Source: JAKVKY01 sp964293585 (GTDB lineage: Bacteria > Bacillota > Negativicutes > Acidaminococcales > Acidaminococcaceae). Taken from it: a stretch of 36,693 nt of DNA. Below the pieces are notes generated by a model that ran no database searches, was not told the DNA's origin, and saw only the letters and a list, made by a program, of their open reading frames with translations. The stretch lies in NCBI GenBank assembly GCA_964293585.1, contig CAXYYS010000020.1, positions 1 to 36,693 on the forward strand, in the 5' to 3' direction. Of this stretch, positions 1-7,127 are shown in pieces; position 1 is the first letter of the stretch, and every line of letters begins with the position of its first letter. The translations under genes and the position numbers were made by a program.

Positions 1-54
1 GATGGTACCAATGTTAACATGCGGTTTTGTTCTTTCATAATGTTGCTTTGCCAT
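1..54 (-). CDS. tuf: Elongation factor Tu, N-terminus only (runs off left edge)
   Basis: The minus strand from 54 reads MAKQHYERTKPHVNIGTI, the standard EF-Tu N-terminus just before the G1 P-loop. A GGAGG ribosome binding site lies at 63-67, 8 bases from the ATG. A second ATG at 56-58 is in another frame and meets a stop within a few codons. EF-Tu is the GTPase that delivers aminoacyl-tRNA to the ribosome. The gene follows a tRNA cluster and a terminator-like hairpin. I see no separate promoter in the 60 bases in front of it, so it may be expressed by readthrough from the tRNA promoter. Identity is firm despite the 18 visible codons. Confidence 0.93.
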   Translation of the reverse strand, partial: MAKQHYERTKPHVNIGTI

Positions 55-115
55 TCATTTTTCCTCCAAACTGTAGTCAGATTTTGAAACTGAACCTTTC
101 AGCAAGTGCTGATTT

Positions 116-140
116 AAAAAAAAACCTCGAACGGAGGTTT
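116..140 (-). terminator. Rho-independent terminator-like hairpin between tRNA-Met and tuf
   Basis: Arms 122-128 and 134-140 form a 7-bp stem (AAACCTC/GAGGTTT) with a 5-base loop. On the minus strand it is followed by a run of nine T (116-124). It sits 12 bases after the last tRNA and about 60 bases before tuf, so it either ends the tRNA transcript or attenuates readthrough into tuf. Confidence 0.75.
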
Positions 141-151
141 CTTTATAAATA

Positions 152-228
152 TGGTGGCGGCACAGGGATTTGAACCCCGGACACAACGGGTATGAACCGT
201 TTGCTCTAGCCAACTGAGCTATGCCGCC
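152..228 (-). tRNA. tRNA-Met (CAT), elongator type
   Basis: This is a 77-nt cloverleaf with acceptor stem GGCGGCA/TGCCGCC, anticodon loop TTCATAC and an encoded CCA end at 152-154. The first acceptor pair is a normal G-C, so it is not the initiator. Stem bases resemble elongator Met rather than lysidine-modified tRNA-Ile2, though that alternative cannot be excluded by eye. It is the last tRNA before tuf. Confidence 0.95.
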
Positions 229-234
229 TTATTA

Positions 235-310
235 TGGAGCTGATGACCAGGATTGAACTGGTGACCTTATCCTTACCAAGGATACGCTCTACCGACTGAG
301 CTACATCAGC
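235..310 (-). tRNA. tRNA-Thr (GGT)
   Basis: This is a 76-nt cloverleaf with acceptor GCTGATG/CATCAGC, anticodon loop TTGGTAA (anticodon GGT) and an encoded CCA at 235-237. It lies between the initiator tRNA and elongator tRNA-Met. Confidence 0.97.
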
Positions 311-324
311 ATATAATAATTAAA

Positions 325-400
<76 letters not shown>

Positions 401-416
401 ATGTAATGATAAAATG

Positions 417-501
417 TGGTGGAGGGGGTTGGATTCGAACCAACGAAGCGAAACGCGGCAGATTTACAGTCTGCTCCCTTTAGCCACTCGGGAACCCCTC
501 C
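417..501 (-). tRNA. tRNA-Tyr (GTA)
   Basis: This is an 85-nt tRNA with a long variable arm, as expected for bacterial tRNA-Tyr. The anticodon loop is CTGTAAA (anticodon GTA), the acceptor stem is GGAGGGG/CCCCTCC and the CCA end is encoded at 417-419. Confidence 0.97.
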
Positions 502-511
502 GTATAATAGC

Positions 512-587
512 TGGAGCTGGCAATAGGACTTGAACCTACAACCTGCTGATTACAAGTCAGCTGCTCTGCCAGTTGAGCTATGCCAGC
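512..587 (-). tRNA. tRNA-Thr (TGT)
   Basis: This is a 76-nt cloverleaf with acceptor GCTGGCA/TGCCAGC, anticodon loop CTTGTAA (anticodon TGT) and an encoded CCA at 512-514. It is the first gene of the tRNA operon, 18 bases after the -10 box. Confidence 0.97.
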
Positions 588-604
588 GATTAGTGACATT
601 AAGT

Positions 605-633
605 ATATTACACGATAGGAAAGGATTTGTCAA
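605..633 (-). promoter_or_regulatory. Sigma-A-type promoter of the tRNA operon
   Basis: Minus strand: -35 TTGACA at 628-633, a 17-base spacer, and -10 TAATAT at 605-610. It is near consensus and lies just upstream of tRNA-Thr(TGT). The rest of the stretch between this promoter and the uppP stop (634-744) shows no gene and no convincing terminator. Confidence 0.85.
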
Positions 634-744
634 CTACTTTTTTAGCGCAATCGTAAAGGAAGTAACACTTGCCAAACTCCCGTTTTTCCCAGAAAAAAAT
701 ATCTTCCAATTGAATTCCCACAATTTATAAATCATGTCCTGGTT

Positions 745-1551
745 TTAGCGCGTATAAAAATAGAAGAAAGTAAAGACTGCTAAAACAATCCGGTAATAGG
801 CAAAAGCCTTAAGGCTGGAATTGTGCAGGAACTTTAAGAACCAGAGCACAGAAATATACGCCACTACAAAGGCTACCACGAAACCTATAGCCAGGACCAG
901 CAGGTCACCGCTGTTTAAATCTTTCAGATTCTTTAAAAGGTCATAGATACAGGCCATGAACATCAACGGCACGGCAATAATAAAAGTGTACTTGGCGGAA
1001 CAATCACGACTGACACCAGTTAATAACCCGCCAGCCAGTGTACTACCGCTGCGGGAAAAACCTGGCCACAGAGAAAATATCTGATAGGCACCAATCTGTG
1101 CCGCCTGTTTAATACTGAGCTGGTCAATGTCATTCAAAAGTTGATCATTTCTGGCGCCCATCTTGTGCTCAGCATACATCATCAGCACAGAACCGGCTAT
1201 CAAGCCCAGGACCACCGTATACGGGGAAAAAAGATAGTGCTTAATGGGTCCATGCAGGATTAAACCTACCAGGGCCACCGGCACGATACCTGCGGCAACA
1301 TGCCAGACGCTAAAACCTCCATGCAGCTGCCAGCCTTCCTTGGTAAAAAACATGGCAAAACGCTCTTTATAGATAAAGATGATGGAAAGTATTGCCCCCA
1401 ACTGGATAAAAACGTCAAAGACATTAGCTAAAGGTCCGTCAAAACCTAACATATGTCCCACGATAACCATATGCCCGGTCGAAGAAATAGGCAAAAACTC
1501 GGTTATGCCTTCTACGATACCTACGATAACAGCTATTAGATAGATACTCAT
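745..1551 (-). CDS. uppP: Undecaprenyl-diphosphatase UppP (BacA)
   Basis: This membrane enzyme removes one phosphate from undecaprenyl diphosphate to recycle the lipid carrier for peptidoglycan and other envelope polymers. Two family motifs are visible: E-G-I-T-E-F-L-P-I-S-S-T-G-H at residues 14-27 and P-G-x-S-R-S-G-S-T in the middle of the protein, which together form the active site. Length (268 aa) and the pattern of about eight hydrophobic helices fit the family. A GGAGG site lies 9 bases before the ATG. The gene is monocistronic, with its own promoter at 1586-1613. In family members overexpression gives bacitracin tolerance. Confidence 0.95.
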   Translation of the reverse strand: MSIYLIAVIVGIVEGITEFLPISSTGHMVIVGHMLGFDGPLANVFDVFIQLGAILSIIFIYKERFAMFFTKEGWQLHGGFSVWHVAAGIVPVALVGLILHGPIKHYLFSPYTVVLGLIAGSVLMMYAEHKMGARNDQLLNDIDQLSIKQAAQIGAYQIFSLWPGFSRSGSTLAGGLLTGVSRDCSAKYTFIIAVPLMFMACIYDLLKNLKDLNSGDLLVLAIGFVVAFVVAYISVLWFLKFLHNSSLKAFAYYRIVLAVFTFFYFYTR

Positions 1552-1585
1552 GCTGTACTGCCTCCAAAATTGTAATTACTCTACT

Positions 1586-1613
1586 ATTATACACGCTCAA
1601 CTTTACTTTGCAA
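1586..1613 (-). promoter_or_regulatory. Promoter of uppP
   Basis: Minus strand: -35 TTGCAA at 1608-1613, a 16-base spacer, and -10 TATAAT at 1586-1591, about 35 bases upstream of the uppP start codon. Confidence 0.75.
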
Positions 1614-1645
1614 GTTAAATAAATGTAAAACCGTACCGGTGCCGC

Positions 1646-1676
1646 AAAAAAAGAGACGCTCCCTCAGGAACGTCCC
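1646..1676 (-). terminator. Terminator of the BrxF-like/pfkA unit
   Basis: A 10-bp stem (1653-1662 with 1667-1676, two G-U pairs) and a 4-base loop are followed on the minus strand by seven T (1646-1652). It lies directly after the pfkA stop codon. Confidence 0.9.
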
Positions 1677-1687
1677 TGTAAAAGCTT

Positions 1688-2785
1688 TTAATCGCCGAAG
1701 CAAACCCCAATACGTCGGCCCGCCCGGATAAGTTCACTATCCACGGGAACATTACGTGTTTTACCACCCGCTTGTTCCAGTGGAACCCTGATAATCTGGT
1801 CACCCTTCAAAGCCACCATCACATTATAATCGTGATCAAGGCAAGCTTCCACGGCAGCCACGCCATATCTGGTACTCAGTACCCGGTCAAAAGCCGTGGG
1901 ACTACCTCCCCGTTGCAGATAACCTAAAACTGTACACCGGGATTCAATACCTGTTCTTTCTTCAATCTCACGTACCAGTTTCTCGCCAACGCCGCCCAGA
2001 CGGATTGGTTCGAAACTGCCCTTAACCATCCTGGCCACAGTCATCTCTCCGCCCACAGGCTTAGAACCTTCTGCTACCACGATGATGCTAAACAGTTTGC
2101 CCTGTTCCTTGCGGGATTGAATCTTCTCTAAAATAGAATCCATCTTATACGGAATCTCGGGAATTAAAATAACATCGGCACCGCCAGCCAGACCAGAATG
2201 CAGTGCAATCCAGCCTGCATACCGCCCCATAACTTCCAGAGCCATCACCCGGTGATGAGATTCGGCGGTTGTATGGATACGGTCTAAGGCCTCTGTCGCC
2301 ATCGCCATAGCAGTATCAAAACCGAAAGTACGTTCCGTACAAGGGAGGTCATTATCAATGGTCTTAGGTACACCGACCACCTTGACCCCGCATTCTTTAG
2401 CCAACTGACTGCCAATAGCCAGGCTGCCGTCACCGCCAATGTCAATTAAAGCTTCAATGCCACGGCGTTTCAGGTTTCTGACTACCGTTTCCCTTTCGTC
2501 CGTATAGGTAATCGTCCCATCCTTAGCCTCATGGGCAAATTTGAAAGGATTATCCCTATTCGTAGTTCCCAGAACTGTACCACCCTGGGGCAAAATACCG
2601 GAAACATCTTTATGCGTTAACAACCGCATCCTGTCACTTACCAGGCCATTAAAACCATTTTCTATCCCGTAAATATCATAGCCGCAACCAAGGGCCGTTT
2701 TCACTACGGCCCTGATTACGGCATTTAACCCGGGGCAATCGCCGCCACCGGTTAATACTGCTAATGTACCTCTAGTATCAATCAT
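1688..2785 (-). CDS. pfkA: 6-phosphofructokinase, mixed-substrate (group III) type
   Basis: This enzyme converts fructose 6-phosphate to fructose 1,6-bisphosphate, the committed step of glycolysis. Visible motifs are the N-terminal TGGGDCPGLNA phosphate loop (12-22), IGGDGS (116-121), PKTIDND (140-146, with catalytic Asp144) and MGRYAGW. The residues that discriminate phosphoryl donor are split: Gly in GGDG is the ATP-type residue, while Lys in PKTIDND is typical of PPi-dependent and group III enzymes (short ATP-PFKs have PGTIDND). At 365 aa it is longer than the roughly 320 aa of classical PfkA, which also fits group III. The family is firm; ATP is the likelier donor but this is inference. 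It starts 20 bases after the BrxF-like gene, has AGAGG 9 bases before the ATG, and is probably co-transcribed with that gene. Confidence 0.93.
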   Translation of the reverse strand: MIDTRGTLAVLTGGGDCPGLNAVIRAVVKTALGCGYDIYGIENGFNGLVSDRMRLLTHKDVSGILPQGGTVLGTTNRDNPFKFAHEAKDGTITYTDERETVVRNLKRRGIEALIDIGGDGSLAIGSQLAKECGVKVVGVPKTIDNDLPCTERTFGFDTAMAMATEALDRIHTTAESHHRVMALEVMGRYAGWIALHSGLAGGADVILIPEIPYKMDSILEKIQSRKEQGKLFSIIVVAEGSKPVGGEMTVARMVKGSFEPIRLGGVGEKLVREIEERTGIESRCTVLGYLQRGGSPTAFDRVLSTRYGVAAVEACLDHDYNVMVALKGDQIIRVPLEQAGGKTRNVPVDSELIRAGRRIGVCFGD

Positions 2786-2805
2786 TTCTACTTGCCTCTC
2801 TGCTT

Positions 2806-3267
2806 TTAGTCAACATTCCAAACTGTAAATCCCTCTTTGGGAATACGAATGGATTCCGTCCCGTCGAACTTATCATAGCAGAGCTGCCCATCTTTTTCAT
2901 AACCAGGCCATGCAGCCACAATAATTTTCTTTGCGCTCAGTTTCTTTAACAAAGATCCAACATCCAGGTGGAAAACGGGCACGAACAAGGTTTGCAACCT
3001 GTCCAGCATAATTACATCCGAATTGTAACTATCCAGGATGGCACCCATGATTTCCGGTGCTTTTTCATTTCTGCCGTTCTGAGGCACGGTCAGGAACTCT
3101 TCACTGATCAACATCCGGCAGTCAAGATATTCCCATTTCTTATCCTCAGCAGCCTCACGCATGATTTTACTTTTGCCACTACCGGGTTTACCGATAACAA
3201 AAATTACCCCGTTGACACCTTTTTGAGCTGCTTCCACCACATTCACAAAATCTTCTGCCTGGCTCAT
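2806..3267 (-). CDS. BrxF-like small P-loop ATPase (orphan)
   Basis: This 153-aa protein has a Walker A motif GKPGSGKS at 26-33 and a Walker B-like VIMLD at 85-89. A conserved-looking C-terminal half contains IIVAAWPG near 115-122. Size, motif order and the late V-A-W segment resemble BrxF, the small P-loop protein of type 3 BREX phage-defence systems, but no brxC, pglZ, brxHII or methyltransferase gene is nearby. It sits directly upstream of pfkA behind a well-spaced GGGAGG (8 bases), so the pair looks like a chromosomal operon. Function is unknown; a nucleotide-dependent regulatory role is only a guess. The BrxF resemblance is from memory of the family and needs a profile search. Confidence 0.6.
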   Translation of the reverse strand: MSQAEDFVNVVEAAQKGVNGVIFVIGKPGSGKSKIMREAAEDKKWEYLDCRMLISEEFLTVPQNGRNEKAPEIMGAILDSYNSDVIMLDRLQTLFVPVFHLDVGSLLKKLSAKKIIVAAWPGYEKDGQLCYDKFDGTESIRIPKEGFTVWNVD

Positions 3268-3346
3268 ATTAATTACCTCCCAACTATTATCCTACGCATC
3301 TAGAACTTTGGTTATTATATTCGCTATTTCTTGATAAAACCCTTTT

Positions 3347-3385
3347 GAAAAAGATAACATCATCTGTTTTTTCCAAATGATGTTA
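3347..3385 (-). terminator. Terminator downstream of sigH
   Basis: A 12-bp stem (3355-3366 with 3374-3385, one T-G pair) and a 7-base A-rich loop are followed on the minus strand by CTTTTTC (3347-3353). It lies 18 bases after the sigH stop. The remaining 80 bases up to the BrxF-like gene contain a possible -10 (TATAAT on minus, 3314-3319) without a good -35. Confidence 0.85.
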
Positions 3386-3403
3386 CAATATGTATCACTT
3401 TTA

Positions 3404-4144
3404 TCATTTTTTACTCTTTCTTCCCGGCTTTCTGACACTTTTATGATGCCTGTCCGCCGCTAAAAGACTTTTGCACACGGCTTGAATGTCTACATCACCA
3501 GCACAACTTTCCCGATACTTTTCTACCTTTCGTTTTACCCTCTGCAAGGCATTATCAATAGATTTAATATGCCTGTGCAATTCGGCTGCGGTTTCCTGGT
3601 AAGACTTACCATCCAGATAACTCATGAAAACTTCCCATTCCAGGTCGCTCAGTATCTTATACATCTTATTCTGAATATCCGCCAATTCTTCCTGCCGGAT
3701 AATCATCTCTTCCGGATTGGTCTGCTTATTAGTATTCGCAAACACATCCAGCAATGTCCGATCCGAGTCATCTTCATAAATAGGTTTATTCAAAGAGATA
3801 TAGGAATTTAAAGGAATATGTTTTTGCCGGGTAGCGGTCTTAATTGCCGTTATAATCTGCCTGGTAACGCATAGCTCAGCAAAAGCACGGAAAGAAGACT
3901 GCTTATCGCTGCGAAAATCACGGATAGCTTTATAAAGTCCGATCATTCCTTCCTGGATGATGTCTTCTCTTTCAGCACCAATCAAAAAATAACTTCTGGC
4001 CTTGCCACGGACAAAGCTCCTGTATTTAATCAACAGATATTCTTGCGCCAGGCTGTCATGTTTCTCCTGAGCAATTTTTACTACCTGCTCATCTGGCAGG
4101 TCCACAAAAGCGGCAAACGGGTCTTTGATCTCTTGTTCAGTCAA
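3404..4144 (-). CDS. sigH: RNA polymerase sigma factor SigH (Spo0H-like, sigma-70 family)
   Basis: This is the last gene of the classical ispD...sigH block, and in Bacilli its product is the transition-state sigma factor SigH. Region 2 is visible as A-R-S-Y-F-L-I-G-A-E-R-E-D-I-I-Q-E-G-M-I-G-L-Y-K-A-I (about 49-74). A region 4 helix-turn-helix (S-Y-Q-E-T-A-A-E-L) lies near 180. At 246 aa it is about 25-30 residues longer than B. subtilis SigH, through a lysine/arginine-rich tail. The start is TTG, supported by GGGAGG 8 bases upstream. It has its own promoter at 4179-4207, so it can be expressed apart from the upstream genes. This lineage shows no sporulation genes here, so the regulon is unknown. 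Confidence 0.9.
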   Translation of the reverse strand: MTEQEIKDPFAAFVDLPDEQVVKIAQEKHDSLAQEYLLIKYRSFVRGKARSYFLIGAEREDIIQEGMIGLYKAIRDFRSDKQSSFRAFAELCVTRQIITAIKTATRQKHIPLNSYISLNKPIYEDDSDRTLLDVFANTNKQTNPEEMIIRQEELADIQNKMYKILSDLEWEVFMSYLDGKSYQETAAELHRHIKSIDNALQRVKRKVEKYRESCAGDVDIQAVCKSLLAADRHHKSVRKPGRKSKK

Positions 4145-4178
4145 AGAAAGGCCCTCCCTTCGCTGAAATCATGCCTTT

Positions 4179-4207
4179 ATTATACATGGAAAGCGGCTAC
4201 CGGTCAA
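4179..4207 (-). promoter_or_regulatory. Promoter of sigH
   Basis: Minus strand: -35 TTGACC at 4202-4207, a 17-base spacer, and -10 TATAAT at 4179-4184, about 35 bases upstream of the TTG start of sigH. Confidence 0.85.
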
Positions 4208-4215
4208 ATGCGACG

Positions 4216-4734
4216 CTATTTACGACGTAATTCTTCCAGATTTTGCAAGACTCCAGGATGGATACGGCCCGCTACCTCGTTCCGCCCGCTATGTCCGGGC
4301 CGTTGCTCAATTTTTTCCGAAATACGCTTTTTGGCGTATAGATATTTCTCTCTAAATTCCCGGGAACTGATACGATAAGCACCACTACCCAAGATACTAT
4401 TTTGCTCCGCATAATCGCTGGTAACAACAAATACCTTGGCACCACCGCCACGTGCTAATTGATAGACATAGCGTTCAATCCAGGTATCGGCAGTTTCGTT
4501 TTCCGCCGTAAAGACTACCTTGGCACCTGCTAATTCTGTAACAGAGGCCGGCCCTTTGACATCCATGGCATCAAAAACCAGCACCGCCTGATAATCATAG
4601 AAAGCAGCATACTCACTTACCTTATGTACGAGCTGATCACGCGCATGGGCCAGGTCTATTTCTTTTAGTCCGGCAAAATCATCCCAGCTGTTAATGACAT
4701 TGTAGCCATCTACTACAATATATTCCCTGCTCAT
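4216..4734 (-). CDS. yacP: YacP/Rae1-type NYN (PIN-like) endoribonuclease
   Basis: This is a 172-aa protein of the YacP family. In B. subtilis, Rae1 binds the ribosomal A site and cleaves translated mRNAs. The N-terminal I-V-V-D-G-Y-N-V-I-N-S-W holds the first conserved Asp, and later acidic residues (V-F-D-A-M-D near 57, V-T-S-D-Y near 103) fit the PIN-like metal site. An upstream in-frame start would add 23 residues from within rlmB. I chose ATG at 4734 because it gives the family length and N-terminus and lies behind GAGG inside the rlmB end. It starts one base after the rlmB stop codon, so the two are translationally coupled. Confidence 0.88.
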   Translation of the reverse strand: MSREYIVVDGYNVINSWDDFAGLKEIDLAHARDQLVHKVSEYAAFYDYQAVLVFDAMDVKGPASVTELAGAKVVFTAENETADTWIERYVYQLARGGGAKVFVVTSDYAEQNSILGSGAYRISSREFREKYLYAKKRISEKIEQRPGHSGRNEVAGRIHPGVLQNLEELRRK

Positions 4735-4735
4735 C

Positions 4736-5887
4736 TTACCTGTTCCTCGCCAGGCGCTGGCGTACCACTTCGTATAACAAAACAGCGCCGGCTGCCCCGG
4801 CATTTAGCGAATTAACCCCGCCAAACATAGGCAGACGCACCAGGATGTCACAACTTTCACGCACCAGGCGCCCTAATCCCTTACCTTCCGCGCCAACCAC
4901 AATCACAATCGGCCCGGTCAGGTCAGCCTCATAACAAATGTTCCCGGCCATATCGGCTCCTACCACCCAGAAACCTTGTTCTTTTAATTTCTGCAAGGTT
5001 TGGGTTACGTTACCGATTTGAACCACCGGTACATACTCTATAGCTCCGGCAGAAGTCTTAGCTACTACGGCGTTGAGCGGACAACTATGCCGCACCGGTA
5101 AAAGAACCCCATGAACACCGGCTGCATCTGCCGTTCTGATTAATGCTCCTACATTCTGAGGATCCTGTAATTCGTCTAAAAGCAACAGAAAAGGAGCCTC
5201 ACCCCGGCTATGGGCTTTTTCCAGGACGGCTTCCACGGAGCTAAAGGCCACTGGTGCTGCCACTGCCGCCACGCCCTGGTGTTTAATCCCGGGCAGCAAG
5301 GCATGAAGTTTCTCCGGCTTCACATACTCTACTATAACACCGGCTTCCTTAGCCTGGTGGAGTATTTCTCCTAAACTACCACCCTGAAGTCCTTCCTGGA
5401 CATACAGTTTATTTAACGGTCTGCCGCTACGTAAAGCCTCCATAACTGCATTCCGGCCGCCAAACGTACCTTCCGGCGGCATGTTGCTGGTGGTAACAGT
5501 AAATTCTTTATGTACAGAAGCAGCTGCGGGCGCTGGCATCGTGTTCTTATGCTCTGCCGGTTGCACCTGCATCCTGGTCCTATTATGCACAGCTTTTCCC
5601 TGCGCCATGATTTTATGCTGCCCAGCTCTTTCCTGCGTTACAGGTTTATGCTGTACAACTTTTTCTCGTTTTACAGGCTTCTTAGGTTCAGAATTCTCCG
5701 GTACCGCAAAATTTTGAGGTGCAGTTTTTTTCTGAGCGCTAAAATTATTATGTACATTTTTCTGGAGCTTATTACGATGTCCTACCTGCGTTTTTCCCTG
5801 TGCGGCACGATGTTTAGTCCTGGTCATCGTATGAATCTGGTCCCCTGCATGTGCTGCTGAACCCAATCCCTGTTTACGTTCTTTCAT
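4736..5887 (-). CDS. rlmB: 23S rRNA (Gm2251) 2'-O-methyltransferase RlmB, SPOUT family, with long basic N-terminal extension
   Basis: The C-terminal 245 residues are a complete TrmH/RlmB enzyme. They hold a substrate-binding domain beginning G-G-R-N-A-V-M-E-A-L and a SPOUT knot with L-L-D-E-L-Q-D-P-Q-N-V-G-A-L-I-R-T-A, V-G-A-E-G-K-G-L-G and S-L-N-A-G-A-A-G-A-V-L-L-Y-E. The enzyme methylates a guanosine of the 23S rRNA peptidyl-transferase loop using SAM. Residues 1-135 are a Lys/Gln/His-rich low-complexity extension with loosely repeated Q-H-K and H-N units, probably disordered and RNA-binding. GGAGG sits 6 bases before the ATG, and the start overlaps the thyX stop as ATGA. Confidence 0.9.
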   Translation of the reverse strand: MKERKQGLGSAAHAGDQIHTMTRTKHRAAQGKTQVGHRNKLQKNVHNNFSAQKKTAPQNFAVPENSEPKKPVKREKVVQHKPVTQERAGQHKIMAQGKAVHNRTRMQVQPAEHKNTMPAPAAASVHKEFTVTTSNMPPEGTFGGRNAVMEALRSGRPLNKLYVQEGLQGGSLGEILHQAKEAGVIVEYVKPEKLHALLPGIKHQGVAAVAAPVAFSSVEAVLEKAHSRGEAPFLLLLDELQDPQNVGALIRTADAAGVHGVLLPVRHSCPLNAVVAKTSAGAIEYVPVVQIGNVTQTLQKLKEQGFWVVGADMAGNICYEADLTGPIVIVVGAEGKGLGRLVRESCDILVRLPMFGGVNSLNAGAAGAVLLYEVVRQRLARNR

Positions 5888-6597
5888 TTAGTGCCTCCGG
5901 TCTGCTTTTGTCTGGCCGCCAGAATCTTAGCCAACCGCCCGCAGCTCATCGCCCCTTCGCGACAAACACCTTCGCTTTCGCAAGGAGGACCTGCCTTTTC
6001 AAATAATACCGGGGCAACCTTTTTGCATTCAGCCAGCATTTTCCAGGCCAGCTCTCTGATTTCCCATTGCGCCCGCATACAGCAGCGCAGGCTGAAAAAA
6101 TTGTACAGGCTTCGTACATTAAACGTACACATAATCTTGGTCTCAGTAGCATTGGGCAGCACATAACGTGCATCTTCGGCCGGAATCTGATAGTTTTCCG
6201 TCAAATCATTATATAAAGCTTGTAAATCCTGCATCGCCTTAATAAATTTCGCTTGTGCTTCCTGTTTGGCCGCAATCGTCGGCGGCATAATAGTCTCAAA
6301 ATTATGTTCCTTTACATAACGCTGGGACTGTTGGCTATAGCTGGCAATCCGATGCCGGACCAGTTGATGTGTCAATACCCGGCTCACGCCTTCAATAGCA
6401 AAAGTAAATGTAACATGTTCCACCGTAGAAAGATGTCCCATGCTAATTAATTTACGCACCAGCTTAGCTGCCTGTTCATCTGTCATTTTTTCTTCCAGTT
6501 GCGCCGCACCTATGGGAGAATAACATAGCCTGGCACTCATAGCTACAGTTTTTTCCGGTTCAGGTGTATACCGGATCAGTTTTACTTGCATCGTCAT
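5884..6597 (-). CDS. thyX: Flavin-dependent thymidylate synthase ThyX
   Basis: This enzyme makes dTMP from dUMP using methylene-tetrahydrofolate, with FAD and NADPH. The signature RHRX7S is present (R81-H82-R83, then S91), and the surrounding H-x-S-x-x-E-H and R-x-L-x-H-Q-x-V-R-H segments are intact. Length 237 aa is normal. The start has GAGG 7 bases upstream. It overlaps rlmB by four bases and follows mrnC by 31 bases. No thyA is visible, so this is probably the cell's thymidylate source. Confidence 0.96.
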   Translation of the reverse strand: MTMQVKLIRYTPEPEKTVAMSARLCYSPIGAAQLEEKMTDEQAAKLVRKLISMGHLSTVEHVTFTFAIEGVSRVLTHQLVRHRIASYSQQSQRYVKEHNFETIMPPTIAAKQEAQAKFIKAMQDLQALYNDLTENYQIPAEDARYVLPNATETKIMCTFNVRSLYNFFSLRCCMRAQWEIRELAWKMLAECKKVAPVLFEKAGPPCESEGVCREGAMSCGRLAKILAARQKQTGGTK

Positions 6598-6628
6598 AAT
6601 TCTACCTCACTTCTCAGCCATAGCTTGC

Positions 6629-7096
6629 CTAAACCTTACCGGCTACAGCCATTTCCTGGGCAATGATTTTGAAAATTTTTTCCAGCAGCTCATCTAACCG
6701 TGCAAACTGATCTGTCAGCAAAAGCCAGCCCAGAAGCGTTTCCATAGCCGTCGCCAGATGATATTCTGCCACGCTGGCACTTTTAGGCGTCAGGGAATGA
6801 GCATTACGCCCACGGCGTATCACCGCTTCTTCTTCGTTAGTAAAGCTTCCTGCCAGCATCTGCATGGCCCGTGCCTGCATCCTGGCCGAAACAATCTTTG
6901 CCGCCAGGGTATGCACTACCCGCACCTGCGAGGAAGCCGGCAATAATCTTAGCCTGACATACAAAGAAAAAACTCCATCCCCGATCAAGGCCAGTAAAAT
7001 CGGGCCCAGCTCCTTCACGTCAGGATAAGGCCGTCCCTCTTCCGCACAAGCCGCCAGCGCCTGCTGCTTAATTAATTCATAATGTAAAAATTTCAT
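6629..7096 (-). CDS. mrnC: Mini-ribonuclease III (23S rRNA maturation)
   Basis: This is an RNase III catalytic domain without the double-stranded RNA-binding domain. In B. subtilis the enzyme trims 23S rRNA precursor ends. The catalytic helices are visible: L-A-L-I-G-D-G-V-F (Asp near 40) and A-T-A-M-E-T-L-L-G-W-L (Glu near 118). Length (155 aa) is slightly above the usual 130-145. An in-frame TAG immediately precedes the ATG, so the start is fixed at its upstream limit, but the Shine-Dalgarno sequence is weak. It follows cysS, as in Bacillus. Confidence 0.92.
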   Translation of the reverse strand: MKFLHYELIKQQALAACAEEGRPYPDVKELGPILLALIGDGVFSLYVRLRLLPASSQVRVVHTLAAKIVSARMQARAMQMLAGSFTNEEEAVIRRGRNAHSLTPKSASVAEYHLATAMETLLGWLLLTDQFARLDELLEKIFKIIAQEMAVAGKV

Positions 7097-7127
7097 CTAC
7101 CATGTACCCATTCCGACAAAATGTTAC

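Noticed and set aside
530..730. 66-codon plus-strand frame
   Set aside because: It overlaps tRNA-Thr(TGT) antisense and covers the tRNA promoter; it has no ribosome binding site and no homology.
3268..3346. Strong promoter for the BrxF-like gene
   Set aside because: A TATAAT is present but no -35 resembles consensus at 16-18 bases; mentioned only as a possibility.
4735..4803. Upstream extension of yacP to 195 aa
   Set aside because: It would lie inside rlmB; the ATG at 4734 gives the family N-terminus and length.
5481..5860. Cysteine-rich plus-strand frames
   Set aside because: They are the complement of the low-complexity RlmB extension; the apparent Cys richness comes from its codon pattern.
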